This document shows positions 17,103 to 25,940 of a stretch of 57,011 bases of DNA, piece by piece (within the stretch, counting starts at the first letter, position 1; each line of letters begins with the position of its first letter). This stretch comes from Candidatus Saccharimonadota bacterium (GTDB taxonomy: Bacteria > Patescibacteriota > Saccharimonadia > Saccharimonadales > Saccharimonadaceae). The position numbers and the translations under genes were made by a program. The stretch covers positions 1 to 57,011 of the forward strand of contig JAFXGL010000001.1 of assembly GCA_017513185.1 (NCBI GenBank), read 5' to 3'. The notes below the pieces were generated by a model. The model was not told the origin of the DNA, searched no databases, and was given only the letters and a program-made list of their open reading frames with translations.

Positions 17103-18350
17103 ATGAAACTATCCGAAGAACTTATTTGGCGTGGATTCGCCGCTAAAACCACGATTAAAAACCCTGAAGAGCTCGACACCAGGGAGTCTAAAAAGTTCTA
17201 TTGGGGCGCCGACCCCTCTGCCGACTCTCTCACCATCGGCAACCTCGCCGCCCTCATGATGTGCGCCTGTTTCGTTCGTCACGGTTACGAACCCTACCTC
17301 CTCGTCGGTGGTGCCACCGGTCAAATTGGCGACCCCAAAGAAAACGGTGAACGCGAACTCAAATCTCTCGAAGAGGTCGAACACAACAAATCCTGCATTA
17401 AAAAACAAGTCGAGCAAATCATCCACTCCGACAAAACCACCATGCTCGACAACCTCGACTGGTTTAAAGATATGAACTACCTCACCTTCCTCCGGGAAAT
17501 CGGCAAAACTTTCTCCATGACCCAACTCCTCGACCGCCAGTTCGTCCAAAACCGCATCGGTGAAGGCGGCTCCGGTATCTCCTACGCCGAGTTCTCCTAC
17601 ACCCTCATCCAGGGTTACGACTTTCTCCACCTCTACCGTAAATATGGCGTCTCGCTCCAACTTTGCGGCGCCGACCAATACGGCAACTGCGCCTCCGGCA
17701 TTCATCTCATCCGTCGCCTAGAAAACACCGAGGCCGACATTTGGTCTACTCCACTCGTCATCGACCCCGTCACCGGTCGCAAATTCGGCAAAAGCGAAGG
17801 TAACGCCGTCTGGCTCGCCGCCGCCCCCACTTTGAAGCCTAGCGGAGAAAAATCAGAAAACTTCACCACTGTCTTCGACTTCTACCAATTCTGGCTTAAT
17901 CAGCCCGACTCCTCTGTCGAATACTTGCTCAAAATTTACACCCTCCTCGACAAACCCGAGCTAGAAAAAATCCTCGCCGACCACGCCAAAGCCCCCGAGC
18001 AGAGAATTGCTCAAAAAGCTCTCGCCAAGGGTGCTACCGAGGTCGTTCACGGCCCCGTCGTCGCCAGCAAAATCATCGCCCTCACCGAAAAACTCTTCAG
18101 CAAAGACCTCACTTTCTCCGCCGAAGAGCTCAAATCCTTCGCCGAACTCTTACCCAACGCCCCTCTCGGCGTTCAGCTCGTCGACGACCTCGTTTCCACC
18201 GGCCTCGCCACCTCCAAGTCCGAAGCCAGAAAGCTCATCGCCTCCGGCGCTATCTCTGTTAATGGCGAAAAAGTCTTCGACGACACCAAGGTCATCGATT
18301 GCCCTGCTCTCCTCAAAAAAGGCAAAAATAAGTTTGCCATCATTGACTAA
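17103..18350 (+). CDS. tyrS: tyrosyl-tRNA synthetase
   Basis: 415 residues. This is a class I synthetase with the nucleotide-binding segment GADPSADSLTIGN (HIGH-box equivalent), the tyrosine-pocket region QGYDFLHLY and LCGADQYGN, the KMSKS-equivalent KFGKSEG, and a C-terminal S4 RNA-binding domain (SKSEARKLIASGAISVNG). It charges tRNA-Tyr. Length and domain order are normal for the bacterial TyrRS-1 type. It has its own leaderless promoter. Confidence 0.97.
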   Translation: MKLSEELIWRGFAAKTTIKNPEELDTRESKKFYWGADPSADSLTIGNLAALMMCACFVRHGYEPYLLVGGATGQIGDPKENGERELKSLEEVEHNKSCIKKQVEQIIHSDKTTMLDNLDWFKDMNYLTFLREIGKTFSMTQLLDRQFVQNRIGEGGSGISYAEFSYTLIQGYDFLHLYRKYGVSLQLCGADQYGNCASGIHLIRRLENTEADIWSTPLVIDPVTGRKFGKSEGNAVWLAAAPTLKPSGEKSENFTTVFDFYQFWLNQPDSSVEYLLKIYTLLDKPELEKILADHAKAPEQRIAQKALAKGATEVVHGPVVASKIIALTEKLFSKDLTFSAEELKSFAELLPNAPLGVQLVDDLVSTGLATSKSEARKLIASGAISVNGEKVFDDTKVIDCPALLKKGKNKFAIID

Positions 18351-18365
18351 ACATAAAAAGTATGG

Positions 18366-18371
18366 TATAAT
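18366..18371 (+). promoter_or_regulatory. -10 box, RimB-like/rimK operon
   Basis: TATAAT ends 8 nt before the ATG at 18380. Confidence 0.65.
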
Positions 18372-18379
18372 AGAAAGAT

Positions 18380-18886
18380 ATGAACGACCAACACCTAGAA
18401 ATCATTGGTGCCACCGAATATGTAGAAATCGCCGGCATCAAGAACATCCCGGCCAAAACCGACACCGGCGCCGACAGCTCTTCTATTTGGGCTTCCCACA
18501 TCGACGTCGATAAAGACGGCACCCTGAGCTTTCAACTTTTTGACGCCGTCTCTCCTCTTTACACCGGTGAGGTCATCAGGCGCCCAAAAGACGATTACAA
18601 GGTTAAAATCGTCCGCTCCGGCCACGGTGACGAACGCATCCGCTACCGCACCGAGCTCGACCTCAAGGTTAATGGCCACAAAATTCACGCCATGTTCACC
18701 CTGGCCGATCGCTCGCGCAACAACTTCCCGGTTCTCATTGGCCGCCGCACCCTAAACGGCAAATTCATCGTAGACGTCTCTAAAATGGCCGTCAAAAAAC
18801 AGTCCAACCCCAAAACTCCGAAGCTAAATAAGGAATTAGAGAAAAACCCCTATGCATTTCACCAAAAATATGGTAAAACTATGTAA
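18380..18886 (+). CDS. RimB/RloA-type retropepsin-like protease
   Basis: 168 residues. The active-site segment KTDTGADSSSIW (DTGAD) and the later PVLIGRRTL flap-side strand match the retropepsin-like proteins annotated as ATP-dependent zinc protease or RimB. In Gammaproteobacteria such a protease removes glutamates that RimK adds to ribosomal protein S6. The next gene, 21 nt downstream, encodes a RimK-type ligase, which supports a write/erase pair. A basic C-terminal tail follows the domain. The substrate here is unknown. Confidence 0.85.
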   Translation: MNDQHLEIIGATEYVEIAGIKNIPAKTDTGADSSSIWASHIDVDKDGTLSFQLFDAVSPLYTGEVIRRPKDDYKVKIVRSGHGDERIRYRTELDLKVNGHKIHAMFTLADRSRNNFPVLIGRRTLNGKFIVDVSKMAVKKQSNPKTPKLNKELEKNPYAFHQKYGKTM

Positions 18887-18907
18887 CAAGGGAATAAAGG
18901 AGAGATT

Positions 18908-19816
18908 ATGAAACTTGCTATATTATCCAACGGCAACGCCAACTACTCCACCAAGCGCCTCGTCGAAGAGGCAGAAAAGCGTGGCCACGACGTCAAGGTT
19001 ATCAAATATAAGAATTGTTACCTTGCCCTCGACGACAAACATCCAGATGTTTTCTACAAAGGCGAAAAGCTCACCGGCTTTGACGCCATTTTGCCTCGCA
19101 TTTCCAACAACATGACCCGCTACGGCTGTGCTGTCGTCCGTCAGTTCGAGATGCAAGGCGTCTGGACCTCCGCCACCTCTGTAGCTATTACTCGTGCCCG
19201 CGATAAACTGCGCGCCGCTCAGATTCTCGCTAAATACGACGTCGACACACCCAAGACTCTCGTCTCCCGCAACACTTCCGACATCGACGACCTTCTCGAG
19301 CAAATCGGCCTTCCGGTCATTATCAAGCTCGCCACTGGCACCCATGGTAACGGCGTCATCTTGGCCGACACTAAAAAGGCCGCCAAGTCCGCGCTTCAGG
19401 CTTTTTACCTCTACAATGAAGATGGCACCAACATCCTTCTTCAAGAATTTATCAAAGAATCCGCCGGCACCGATATTCGCGCCTTCGTCGTAGGTGGTCG
19501 CGTCGTCGCTTCTATGCAACGCGCCTCACTAGACGACGACTTCCGCTCCAACCTTCACCAAGGTGGCGCTGGTACCCCAATTAAACTCACCGACGAAGAA
19601 AAGAAAACCGCCCTTAAAGCCGCTAAGGCCATGGGCCTCCACATCTGCGGTGTCGACATCATGCGCTCCAACAGAGGTCCGCTCGTCCTCGAGGTTAACG
19701 CCTCCCCTGGCTTCGGCATCGAAAAAGTCACCGGCCGCGACGTCGCGTCAAAAATCATCGAATACATCGAACAAAACTCCCCGCGCAAAAACGGCAAAGA
19801 CCGCGTCGGCGCCTAA
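18908..19816 (+). CDS. rimK: RimK-family alpha-L-glutamate ligase
   Basis: 302 residues with an ATP-grasp fold: the N-terminal domain has RISNNMTRYG, the ATP-binding part has IIKLATGTHGNGV and LLQEFIKESAGTDIRAFVVG, and the metal-binding end has GPLVLEVNASPGF. RimK enzymes add glutamate to protein or coenzyme C-termini. A ribosome-binding site (AAGGAG) just before the ATG shows that this internal operon gene starts in the standard way, unlike the leaderless first gene. Confidence 0.92.
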   Translation: MKLAILSNGNANYSTKRLVEEAEKRGHDVKVIKYKNCYLALDDKHPDVFYKGEKLTGFDAILPRISNNMTRYGCAVVRQFEMQGVWTSATSVAITRARDKLRAAQILAKYDVDTPKTLVSRNTSDIDDLLEQIGLPVIIKLATGTHGNGVILADTKKAAKSALQAFYLYNEDGTNILLQEFIKESAGTDIRAFVVGGRVVASMQRASLDDDFRSNLHQGGAGTPIKLTDEEKKTALKAAKAMGLHICGVDIMRSNRGPLVLEVNASPGFGIEKVTGRDVASKIIEYIEQNSPRKNGKDRVGA

Positions 19817-19833
19817 ATCAAGACCAAGCAAAA

Positions 19834-19860
19834 TCCCTCCGGCCTACACCGGAGGGTTTA
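19834..19860. terminator. intrinsic terminator between convergent genes
   Basis: CCCTCCGG (19835-19842) pairs with CCGGAGGG (19849-19856), then TTTA. It separates rimK from the converging gene at 19870. Confidence 0.7.
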
Positions 19861-19869
19861 TTGTGGGGT

Positions 19870-20415
19870 TTAAGTTCTGCGCGATGGCTTTACACCGATA
19901 GAGCGATAGAACGCAAAGAAATTTGGATGACACTTCAGATAAGGCCAATCTTCGGTCGGAACAACCGAGGAAGAATCAGGACAGAAACAAACCGTCCGCC
20001 CATCTTTTGTCTTCACTTCATAGACCAGCTTTCCGTTCTCATCCCTCATCGTCCTCAGCAGCACGCAATTCACATACACGCCGCCGGTCTCCGGCAACGC
20101 ACAGGTTACTCGGCTCATCGGCACGGTCGGCAACTCGCGGAAAATCGATGGCTTACTTTCGGCGTCCGCCATCAACTCTTCCAGCTTCTGCGCCTGCTCT
20201 CGGCAATGTTGCGCTTCCGACACAAGCAGCATCCGCGTTTCAATCGAAGCCGCCGACATACCGCAGTCGGCATACAGCTCTGCATCTGCCATCCACAAAT
20301 CACGCATTTTCGCAATGCTCTCGCGGCCCATATACAGAAAATCATATTTTCCGCTAACTGGTATCCGCTCGTCGTACAGAGAATCAGGAATCAAGTCTTC
20401 GTAAGAATATGCCAC
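19870..20415 (-). CDS. hypothetical protein
   Basis: 181 residues, no signal peptide or membrane segment, with several cysteines (RVTCALP, VYVNCVLL, TVCFCPD). I do not recognise a family. The GTG start at 20415 is chosen because GAGGTG lies 6 nt upstream and TATAAT (20457-20452) gives a leader of about 30 nt. This conventional start differs from the leaderless housekeeping genes. With the gene at 20710 it flanks tRNA-Arg(CCG) and may be acquired DNA. Confidence 0.65.
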   Translation of the reverse strand: MAYSYEDLIPDSLYDERIPVSGKYDFLYMGRESIAKMRDLWMADAELYADCGMSAASIETRMLLVSEAQHCREQAQKLEELMADAESKPSIFRELPTVPMSRVTCALPETGGVYVNCVLLRTMRDENGKLVYEVKTKDGRTVCFCPDSSSVVPTEDWPYLKCHPNFFAFYRSIGVKPSRRT

Positions 20416-20524
20416 TTTCTTCACCTCACAAATTGATAATGTACATACTCTTATTATACCACAAAACATAAGAAAAATCAAGTCACCTACTCTATAACCT
20501 AAAAATATGTTATAATTCTCTCAC

Positions 20525-20601
20525 GCACCCGTAGCGCAATTGGATAGAGCGTCAGCTTCCGGAGCTGAAGGTTGGAGGTTCAAGCCCTCTCGGGTGTACC
20601 A
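20525..20601 (+). tRNA. tRNA-Arg(CCG)
   Basis: 77 nt with encoded CCA, anticodon loop TTCCGGA. The acceptor GCACCCG pairs with CGGGTGT, giving a G1-U72 wobble. The D and anticodon arms are nearly identical to those of tRNA-Arg(GCG). Confidence 0.96.
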
Positions 20602-20658
20602 CGGAAATTTCCGCCTACGCCCAAAACGCTTCTGCTTTTAAGGAGTGGTTTTTTATGG

Positions 20659-20664
20659 TAAAAT
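20659..20664 (+). promoter_or_regulatory. -10 box of the methyltransferase-like gene
   Basis: TAAAAT lies about 46 nt before the ATG at 20710; the leader contains the ribosome-binding site GGAGGT (20698-20703). Confidence 0.5.
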
Positions 20665-20709
20665 CATAGGCTATAGGGTGGAGCTCATTAAATTTTTGGA
20701 GGTTTTGCT

Positions 20710-21837
20710 ATGGATAAAAACATGCACTTGCCGCTTGACATCATTCGCGCCGACTCCCGTGACACTGCCACTTTCCCAGTCTACACTCCAGAAAACGACC
20801 TGCACGAGCTTAAGCTCAGCCAGAAGTTTCTCTTAGACCACATCCCGACCCGGCCCGAATACATCGCCGAACTGCACAGCCTTTGGCACGAATCCATCGA
20901 CGCCATGGGCTTCTCTACCGACTACTTCGACCAGCATTGGCCCATGGTTGAACACCTGCTTCAGAATCCTGGCTACTACCAGATGATGCTGGATTACGAA
21001 ACCTGGAAATCCCCCAGCTACTTCGGCTACATTGTCGACATGCAGACCGGCCAAATGGCCAAATCCATGGAAATGGCCTTTGGCGTCGGCACCCGTGTCG
21101 ATGGCGAACGCTTCATCGTCTCAAAAGACGACGTTTCCTACCGTATCATGTTGCGTCTGCCGGCCTTCGTCTACTTCCGCGAACGCGCCATCGCCGTGGC
21201 AGAAAAACTGGCTTTAATCGAAGCCATGCTCCTGCCCCACGGCCAGAAAGTTGCCGCGGAACTCTATCAGAATCCGATTCGCACCATTTCTATCGGCGGC
21301 GGTCGCTTCATGGAAGGCCGCTTCACCGGCTGGAATCCGCATTTCAACCACGACATCTACATTGTAGAAAACAACCCTGCCGACAACGTTTTTGAGCGTC
21401 CCAACTTCCACTTCGTCTGCGAAGATTACGTCCAGTTCCTGATGGGTGGTGCCTTCCGCGGCCAGGCTCACGCAGCCCTGCTCACCGGAGTTGTGCCCTA
21501 CATTCAGAACGAAGACGACTTCGTACAGCGTCTTGGCGAAGTCTTGGATCTGCTGCGTTTCGGCGGCCAGTTGTTCGTGGACGACCTGCTCATGACTCCC
21601 TGCACCGCAAACGGCGTCATGACGCAGAATTGGGGCAAATTTGCCTTTGCGACCAGCCCCGCCCGCATGAAACCCAACACCACGCTCGACGATTTAGAAA
21701 ACAAATTCGCTCGCGCCCTGTTTATCATTAACAGCGAACGCAAGCACCGTCTTTTCGAAATCGTCGACACGACCGTGCTCTACGGCGGTACAGCCCAGCC
21801 TTACGGCGCCTTGTTCACTATCCGCCGCGCACGTTAA
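20710..21837 (+). CDS. putative class I methyltransferase-like protein
   Basis: 375 residues. A helical N-terminal half is followed by what looks like a Rossmann methyltransferase core: TISIGGGRFMEG and IYIVENNP suggest SAM motif I and the acidic end of strand 2, and LLDLLRFGGQLFVDDLL resembles the strand 5 region. No full family signature is visible, so substrate and activity are unknown. It has a strong GGAGGT ribosome-binding site and a terminator of its own. It uses CTG and CAG codons much more than neighbouring genes, which suggests transfer from another genome. Confidence 0.6.
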   Translation: MDKNMHLPLDIIRADSRDTATFPVYTPENDLHELKLSQKFLLDHIPTRPEYIAELHSLWHESIDAMGFSTDYFDQHWPMVEHLLQNPGYYQMMLDYETWKSPSYFGYIVDMQTGQMAKSMEMAFGVGTRVDGERFIVSKDDVSYRIMLRLPAFVYFRERAIAVAEKLALIEAMLLPHGQKVAAELYQNPIRTISIGGGRFMEGRFTGWNPHFNHDIYIVENNPADNVFERPNFHFVCEDYVQFLMGGAFRGQAHAALLTGVVPYIQNEDDFVQRLGEVLDLLRFGGQLFVDDLLMTPCTANGVMTQNWGKFAFATSPARMKPNTTLDDLENKFARALFIINSERKHRLFEIVDTTVLYGGTAQPYGALFTIRRAR

Positions 21838-21847
21838 CCTCCACCCT

Positions 21848-21880
21848 GCCCCTCATATCGAGGGGCTTTTTCTTGTTTTT
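21848..21880 (+). terminator. intrinsic terminator
   Basis: GCCCCTC (21848-21854) pairs with GAGGGGC (21860-21866), followed by a T-rich run. Confidence 0.85.
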
Positions 21881-21918
21881 ATATTTAACTTATGCTAATA
21901 TTAAATAAACGGAGGTTT

Positions 21919-23172
21919 ATGGAATTAATCACGATTTTACTTTCAATTATTTCAGTTCTTGCCGTCCTTTCTGGCCTCGCCATTCTCGTCGGCGTCGGAC
22001 GTAAAGACCGCGCCAAAGCCGCCATTTTCTTCCTTGGCAACCTCTCTGCCCTCGTTTGGGCCTTTTCTATTGTCAAGCTTCTCGCTCTCCCCGCCGGCTC
22101 CTACGACCTCGCACGCACTCTCGTCCCCGTCGTCTACATCAGCGCCTGCATTATGATGTCCACCTTGGTCGGCTACTTCTGTTACGATTACAAAGTCGGC
22201 AAGCCTTACTTCATCCTCACGCTCATTCTCACTGCCATCGTCGGCACCCTCATCGTCGTCAGCCCCGGCGACTTCTACTCCGACATGGTCATCGACGGCG
22301 TATCAAATCGCCTCTTGTTCAATAATTGCCCCCTCTATATCGCCTACATCGGTCTCTGCGCCTTTATGATTGCCGGCCTTATCGGTGGCGCGCTCGGCAA
22401 AATTTTCACCTCTCGCAAAAACAAACACATGAACACAAGAGGCTTCTGTGTCCTCGCTGTCGGCCTCGGACTTACTGGCGCTCTCGCTGGTATTTTCGAC
22501 CTAATCCTCCCGATGGCGGGGAACTACAGCCTCATTTGGGTCGGCCCTCTCTCTATGTCTGCCGCCATCCTCTTCCATTATTACGTCGTCCTCAAATACC
22601 GCATTCTCGAGCTCGAGAGCAAATCTCTCAAAATCCTCACCTACGCCGTTCTCGTCTCCGTCATCGCCGTCGTCTACATGTGCGTATTCTTCGTCATTTT
22701 CTCCGCCATGTTCCACGGCGCCGCCCCCTCCGCTGAAGTTTTGATTCTCAACTTCGTCATGGCCGTCGTCATGATTCTCCTCATCCCCGCCTTCAACGAA
22801 GTCTCCGGCGAACTCACTTCCTACGTCTCAAACGACAAAATCGACCTCCCGCACATTGTGAAGAAACTCTGCAAAGTCAAATCCTCTCGCTTCCACGTCG
22901 ACCCGTCCGAGCTCGCCAACTTCCTCGCCGAACATCTCCACTACGAAAACATTTGGATTATCAAAGGTAAACACACCTGGAGCGCCAACGGCGAAGGCCT
23001 ACCAGAAGACGCCCCTAAAACTTCCGCTCCCCTAAAAGACGAAAAAGGCGAAGCTTACGGAGAAATCATCTTCGGCAAACCTACCGGCCACACTAACTTC
23101 ATCAAACACAACCGCGCCGAGCTCGACGCCATCATCAGCCTCGTCGGCCCCATCATCTCTAAAGCCTCTTGA
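21919..23172 (+). CDS. 7TM sensor-like membrane protein lacking a kinase
   Basis: 417 residues. About eight hydrophobic segments fill residues 1-300, the arrangement of the 7TM N-terminal region of some bacterial histidine kinases. A soluble C-terminal part (about 315-417) resembles a small GAF/PAS-like fold (FLAEHLHYENIWII, then GEAYGEIIFGKPTG). No H-box, ATPase, GGDEF or phosphatase domain follows, so it looks like a sensor without an output domain. The start at 21919 is supported by GGAGG (21911-21915). It precedes nusA with its own promoter region between them. Confidence 0.7.
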   Translation: MELITILLSIISVLAVLSGLAILVGVGRKDRAKAAIFFLGNLSALVWAFSIVKLLALPAGSYDLARTLVPVVYISACIMMSTLVGYFCYDYKVGKPYFILTLILTAIVGTLIVVSPGDFYSDMVIDGVSNRLLFNNCPLYIAYIGLCAFMIAGLIGGALGKIFTSRKNKHMNTRGFCVLAVGLGLTGALAGIFDLILPMAGNYSLIWVGPLSMSAAILFHYYVVLKYRILELESKSLKILTYAVLVSVIAVVYMCVFFVIFSAMFHGAAPSAEVLILNFVMAVVMILLIPAFNEVSGELTSYVSNDKIDLPHIVKKLCKVKSSRFHVDPSELANFLAEHLHYENIWIIKGKHTWSANGEGLPEDAPKTSAPLKDEKGEAYGEIIFGKPTGHTNFIKHNRAELDAIISLVGPIISKAS

Positions 23173-23184
23173 CGTTTCTCTATA

Positions 23185-23241
23185 TATAATATATACTAAA
23201 ACTATACAGATATTGACCGGCCCGTAAGGGTCGGGCGTTTT
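23185..23241 (+). promoter_or_regulatory. nusA promoter and attenuator-like leader
   Basis: TATAAT (23185-23190) is followed by a leader of about 80 nt. The hairpin CCGGCCC (23217-23223) with GGGTCGG (23228-23234) is followed by GCGTTTT. It lies downstream of the promoter and upstream of the gene, so it can act as an early terminator that NusA itself may control. Confidence 0.6.
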
Positions 23242-23278
23242 AGTATTAGGCCTTAAAATCTAACAAAGAAAGGAAATT

Positions 23279-24382
23279 ATGGAAGGTCTCGACCTCAAAC
23301 AAATGACTGCGATGGTCAAAGTCATCGCCGAAGAAAAATCTCTCCCCGAAGAAACCGTTCTTGACGTCATCCAGATGGCTATTGCCGCCGCTTGGCGCAA
23401 AGACAACGGAGACAAAGATATGAACGTCCGCGCCGTCTTGAATATGAATAATGGCAACGCCGACGTTTTCGTTGCTCGCACTGTCGTCGAAGAAGGCGTA
23501 GCTTACAACCCCGCCACGGAAATCCCCGCCGACGACCCCGCCGCCAAAGGTAAAAAAGTTGGCGACGAAGTCGAAGAAAAGCACAAAGTCGAAGGTTTTG
23601 GCCGCGTCGCTTCTCAGACCGCTAAACAAGTCGTCATTCAACGCTTGCGCGAAGCTGAACGCGAAGCCGTCCTCAACATGTACGAAGATAAAATCGGTAC
23701 CGTCGTCACTGGCACCGTCGCCCGCGTCGACAAAAACATCGTCCGCATCGACCTTGGCCGCGCCACTGGCATCATGCCTCGCAGCGAACAAATCGACGGC
23801 GAATACTACACCGTCGGCTCCCGCATCAAGGTCTACATCAAGGGTGTCGAACGCTCCGAGCGCGGCACTGGCCTCCTCCTCTCCCGCGGCTGCGCCGAGT
23901 TCATCGAATACCTCTTCCGTCAGGAAGTCCCCGAAATCGAAAACGGCACTGTCGAAATCCGCGGCATCGCCCGTGAAGCCGGTCGCCGCACCAAGATTGC
24001 CGTCATGTCCACCGTTCCTGGCGTTGACCCCGTCGGCACCTTCGTGGGTGGTCGTGGCGTTCGTGTCCAAGCCGTCATGAACGAAATCGGTGACCGCGAA
24101 AAAATCGACATCGTCACTTGGTCCGACAACGCTTCCGAATACATCCGCGAAGCTCTCTCTCCGGCAGAAATCGCCAAAGTTGAGATTGATGGCAAAAAAG
24201 CCAAGATTTTCGTCACGGAAGATCAGCAATCTATTGCCATTGGCCGCCAAGGTCAAAACGTCCGCCTAGCATCCAAGCTCACTGGCTTTGACCTCGACAT
24301 TCAGCTCGCCAAGGCTCCCGAAAAGAAAAAGAAGAAAAACGTCGAAGACTCTCTCCTCTCCGCTCTAGAAGAAGAAAGCTAA
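23279..24382 (+). CDS. nusA: transcription termination/antitermination factor NusA
   Basis: 367 residues, near the length of Gram-positive NusA. The N-terminal RNA polymerase-binding domain is followed by an S1 domain (GTVVTGTVARVDKNIVRIDLG) and two KH domains (including EGTVEIRGIARE-type and AIGRQGQNVRLA signatures). It binds RNA polymerase and nascent RNA and modulates pausing, termination and antitermination. A ribosome-binding site (AAAGGAAA) precedes the start. The acidic/basic C-terminal tail replaces the extra domains seen in Proteobacteria. Confidence 0.95.
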   Translation: MEGLDLKQMTAMVKVIAEEKSLPEETVLDVIQMAIAAAWRKDNGDKDMNVRAVLNMNNGNADVFVARTVVEEGVAYNPATEIPADDPAAKGKKVGDEVEEKHKVEGFGRVASQTAKQVVIQRLREAEREAVLNMYEDKIGTVVTGTVARVDKNIVRIDLGRATGIMPRSEQIDGEYYTVGSRIKVYIKGVERSERGTGLLLSRGCAEFIEYLFRQEVPEIENGTVEIRGIAREAGRRTKIAVMSTVPGVDPVGTFVGGRGVRVQAVMNEIGDREKIDIVTWSDNASEYIREALSPAEIAKVEIDGKKAKIFVTEDQQSIAIGRQGQNVRLASKLTGFDLDIQLAKAPEKKKKKNVEDSLLSALEEES

Positions 24383-24383
24383 A

Positions 24384-24415
24384 AATCTCCCCGGCTCTAA
24401 ACCGGGGATTTTTTA
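24384..24415. terminator. bidirectional terminator between nusA and HIT gene
   Basis: CCCCGG (24389-24394) pairs with CCGGGG (24402-24407), with flanking A- and T-runs usable on both strands. Confidence 0.85.
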
Positions 24416-24423
24416 TTGTGAAG

Positions 24424-24798
24424 TTAAAACTTCAACTTTTCTTGGATTTCTTTAAACTCATCTTCCGTCAACTTCAGTGTCCTACCGTGTACCCATTCCG
24501 GGTCAATCGGCATCAAATGCACATGAGCATGCGGCACGTCCGTCCCCACCACCTTCATTACCACGCGCGCGCCCAAGACCTTCTCCATATGCTGCGCAAT
24601 TTTCTTCACCGCATGAAACAATGCATCATAATCTTCGTCGTCCAGCTCGTAAACTTTATCTACATCCACCTTCGGAATTACCAGCGTATGACCCTTCGAC
24701 TCCGGCGCAATATCTAGAAACGCCAAATTTTTCTCATCTTCATAGATTTTATAGCAGGGAATCTCTCCCCTTATGATTTTAGAAAACACATTATCCAT
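24424..24798 (-). CDS. HIT-family nucleotide hydrolase
   Basis: 124 residues. FSKIIRGEIP at the N-terminus, PKVDVDKVYEL and the catalytic histidine triad HAHVHL identify a HIT (HINT-like) protein, which hydrolyses phosphoramidate bonds of nucleotides such as AMP conjugates. The full-length family protein is intact. TATAAT (24811-24806) lies 7 nt before the start, so it is leaderless. It converges with nusA. Confidence 0.92.
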   Translation of the reverse strand: MDNVFSKIIRGEIPCYKIYEDEKNLAFLDIAPESKGHTLVIPKVDVDKVYELDDEDYDALFHAVKKIAQHMEKVLGARVVMKVVGTDVPHAHVHLMPIDPEWVHGRTLKLTEDEFKEIQEKLKF

Positions 24799-24884
24799 AC
24801 CTCAAATTATAACACAAACCCTCTTCCCAAATCCCCCAAAACTAGTTACAATAAGGGTACATCAAAATAACGAGGTAATATATT

Positions 24885-25931
24885 ATGGCTAAGAACCAAA
24901 CGGTGGAAAAACCAAGCAATGATAAAAACTCTAAAAATGACGCCAAGAAACAAGCTCTTAATCTCGCTATCGCTCAAATCACCAAAACTTTCGGCGATGG
25001 CTCTATTATGAAACTCGGTGACGCCAAAAAAATTGACGTCCAGCTCATCCCGTCTGGCTCTCTCTCGCTCGACCTTGCGCTCGGCGGCGGCTACCCTAAG
25101 GGTCGCATCATCGAGATTTACGGCCCCGAATCCTCCGGCAAGACCACTTTGACTCTCCACGCCATCGCAGAAATCCAAAAACAAGGTGGCACTGCCGCTT
25201 TCATCGACGCCGAGCACGCTCTCGACCCAGCCTATGCCAAACGCATCGGCGTTGACACCGCCAACCTTCTCATCTCCCAGCCCGACAATGGCGAACAAGC
25301 CCTAGAAATCTGCGAAACTCTCGTCCGTTCCGGCGCCGTCGACCTCATCGTTGTCGACTCCGTCGCAGCTCTCGTCCCGCAAGCCGAAATCGACGGCGAC
25401 ATGGGCGACTCCCAAATGGGTCTCCAGGCTCGTCTCATGTCTCAGGCCATGCGCAAACTCACTGGCATCATCAGCAAGTCCAAAGCCACAGTTATCTTCA
25501 TCAACCAAATCCGCATGAAAATCGGCGTCATGTTTGGCAATCCAGAAACCACCACTGGCGGCAACGCCCTCAAGTTTTACGCTTCCGTCCGTCTTGACAT
25601 CAGAAGAATCGGCCAAATCAAAGAAGGCGATAACATCACCGGCAACCGCACCAAAGTTAAAGTCGTCAAAAACAAAATCGCCGCACCGTTCCGCACTGCC
25701 GAGTTCGACATTATGTACAACGAAGGCATTTCCAAAGTTGGTGACGTCCTCGACCTCGCCGTCAGCTACGGCATCATGGACAAAGCCGGCGCCTTCCTCA
25801 AATACAACGGCGAGACTTTAGGCCAAGGTCGCGAAGCCGTCAAGAAGCTCTTCCGCGAAAAACCCGAACTCATGGCTGAAATAGAAAAGAAAGTTCGCGC
25901 CGAGGCCGCTCGCCGCGAAGCAGAAGATTAG
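24885..25931 (+). CDS. recA: recombinase RecA
   Basis: 348 residues, full length. Walker A GPESSGKT (about 80-87), the MAW region, [15 protein letters not shown], the L2-adjacent [22 protein letters not shown] and the C-terminal domain are all present. RecA forms filaments on single-stranded DNA for homologous recombination and SOS signalling. A ribosome-binding site (CGAGG) precedes the start. It leads a recA-Nudix-recX operon: the next gene starts 9 nt downstream. Confidence 0.98.
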   Translation: MAKNQTVEKPSNDKNSKNDAKKQALNLAIAQITKTFGDGSIMKLGDAKKIDVQLIPSGSLSLDLALGGGYPKGRIIEIYGPESSGKTTLTLHAIAEIQKQGGTAAFIDAEHALDPAYAKRIGVDTANLLISQPDNGEQALEICETLVRSGAVDLIVVDSVAALVPQAEIDGDMGDSQMGLQARLMSQAMRKLTGIISKSKATVIFINQIRMKIGVMFGNPETTTGGNALKFYASVRLDIRRIGQIKEGDNITGNRTKVKVVKNKIAAPFRTAEFDIMYNEGISKVGDVLDLAVSYGIMDKAGAFLKYNGETLGQGREAVKKLFREKPELMAEIEKKVRAEAARREAED

Positions 25932-25940
25932 GAGATTACG

